Positions 4,886 to 5,544 of a stretch of 5,544 nucleotides of DNA are shown piece by piece (the stretch's first letter is position 1; each line of letters starts with the position of its first letter). The notes under the pieces are model-generated. The model saw only the letters and a list, made by a program, of their open reading frames with translations, was not told where the DNA came from and did no database searches. Source of the DNA: Fischerella sp. (GTDB lineage Bacteria; Cyanobacteriota; Cyanobacteriia; Cyanobacteriales; Nostocaceae). The translations under genes were made by a program, and so were the position numbers. Location: assembly GCA_026419705.1 (NCBI GenBank), contig JANZYY010000375.1, positions 1 to 5,544 on the forward strand, in the 5' to 3' direction.

Positions 4886-5544
4886 ATGAAAGCAGTCATC
4901 ACTGGCATCACCGGACTACGTAACCGAGGAGTTGAGGCAATGGTTGTGACAACCATTGAACAGCTGCGCCAACGTCAACCCAATCTTGACATCAACATTT
5001 TGACTGAAACTACAGACTACGACGAAATTCGGCTACAGCATCTCAATGTCAATTTGACCAGTGATGACTATCTGCTCCTCAATCGAGACCGTTGGCTACG
5101 GCTACGTGCCAAGTTTTCCAAGTTTTATAAACCTTTGACACCCACGTATCAAAATTTAACCAGTTTACTAAAGGGTGCATCTGTTGTCATTGCTTCTGGA
5201 GGTGATGTATTTAGCTCTGATTACGGTCAGCGTTTTCTCAAACAGCAACTCCAACCCTTAGAGTTTGCGCTAGATGCGGATCTGCCTGTTGTGTTTCTTG
5301 CTCAATCTATTGGTCCTTTCAAGACTGATACGGAAGCCCAGATGTGGCTAAATGTTGCTCGTCGTTCAAAGTTAATCACAATTAGAGAGAATCTCTCCTA
5401 TAAATATGTAACTAAAGATTTGGGACTTTCTACAGACTTGGTGAAGCACACAGCAGATCCAGCATTTCTACTTCCAGCAGCACCGCCAGAAATTGTAGAT
5501 AATCTGCTCAAATATTATGGCATTACCAAAGACCGACCCATAGT
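4886..5544 (+). CDS. Polysaccharide pyruvyl transferase family protein (3' truncated)
   Basis: The frame is open from ATG 4886 to the window edge (219 codons plus two bases) with no stop. Members of this family (PF04230; CsaB/WcaK-like) transfer pyruvate from phosphoenolpyruvate to a glycan sugar as a ketal, giving it negative charge. Visible motifs are the N-terminal ITGLRNRGVEAMV at 8-20, the hallmark SGGDVFSSDYG at 104-114, LAQSIGPF at 138-145, TIRENLSYKYVTKDLG at 165-180 and the DPAFLLP stretch at 191-197. Typical members run to roughly 350-450 residues, so the C-terminal part is missing here. GGAG (4871-4874) sits 11 nt before the ATG, a rather long spacing. The N-terminus looks more like exopolysaccharide pyruvyl transferases than the GNGGDEA-type CsaB; that is a memory-based impression. 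The sampled line is about 47% GC, richer than the methyltransferase. Confidence 0.88.
   Translation, partial: MKAVITGITGLRNRGVEAMVVTTIEQLRQRQPNLDINILTETTDYDEIRLQHLNVNLTSDDYLLLNRDRWLRLRAKFSKFYKPLTPTYQNLTSLLKGASVVIASGGDVFSSDYGQRFLKQQLQPLEFALDADLPVVFLAQSIGPFKTDTEAQMWLNVARRSKLITIRENLSYKYVTKDLGLSTDLVKHTADPAFLLPAAPPEIVDNLLKYYGITKDRPI

Overview
The window looks like chromosomal DNA of a filamentous cyanobacterium (Nostocales type). The evidence is two copies of the HIP1 octamer GCGATCGC (1220-1227 and 3600-3607), a diverged copy of the GTAGAGACGCG-type hairpin repeat common in Nostoc-like genomes (6-33), long AT-rich intergenic stretches, and proteins of cyanobacterial exopolysaccharide flavour. A species cannot be named from this.

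Layout. Positions 1-1123 hold no confident gene. They contain a hairpin repeat, one small basic ORF (374-580) with a Shine-Dalgarno sequence, a very good intrinsic terminator at 531-566 that falls inside that ORF, several short tandem repeats with 8-, 10- and 11-bp periods, and a candidate promoter at 897-924. Four co-directional genes on the + strand follow: a WecB/TagA/CpsF-family (GT26) glycosyltransferase (1124-1939), a 14-helix-type Wzx/MOP flippase (2196-3668), a class I SAM-dependent methyltransferase (3737-4681), and the first 219 codons of a polysaccharide pyruvyl transferase that runs off the right edge (4886 onward).

How the genes fit together. This is part of a cell-surface polysaccharide cluster. 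The GT26 enzyme would add an N-acetylhexosaminuronic or N-acetylmannosamine-type sugar to an undecaprenyl-linked intermediate on the cytoplasmic face. The methyltransferase and pyruvyl transferase would decorate the glycan, and the flippase would move the finished lipid-linked unit across the plasma membrane. No polymerase, priming glycosyltransferase or chain-length regulator is in view, so the cluster probably continues to the right. Gaps of 253, 68 and 204 nt separate the genes. The first and last gaps contain hairpins or promoter-like sequence, so expression need not be one simple operon.

I do not see a clear new system. The items most worth a second look are the possible short transcript ending at the 531-566 terminator, the array of 11-bp direct repeats just upstream of a promoter-like element ahead of the cluster, and the altered glycine-rich loop of the methyltransferase.
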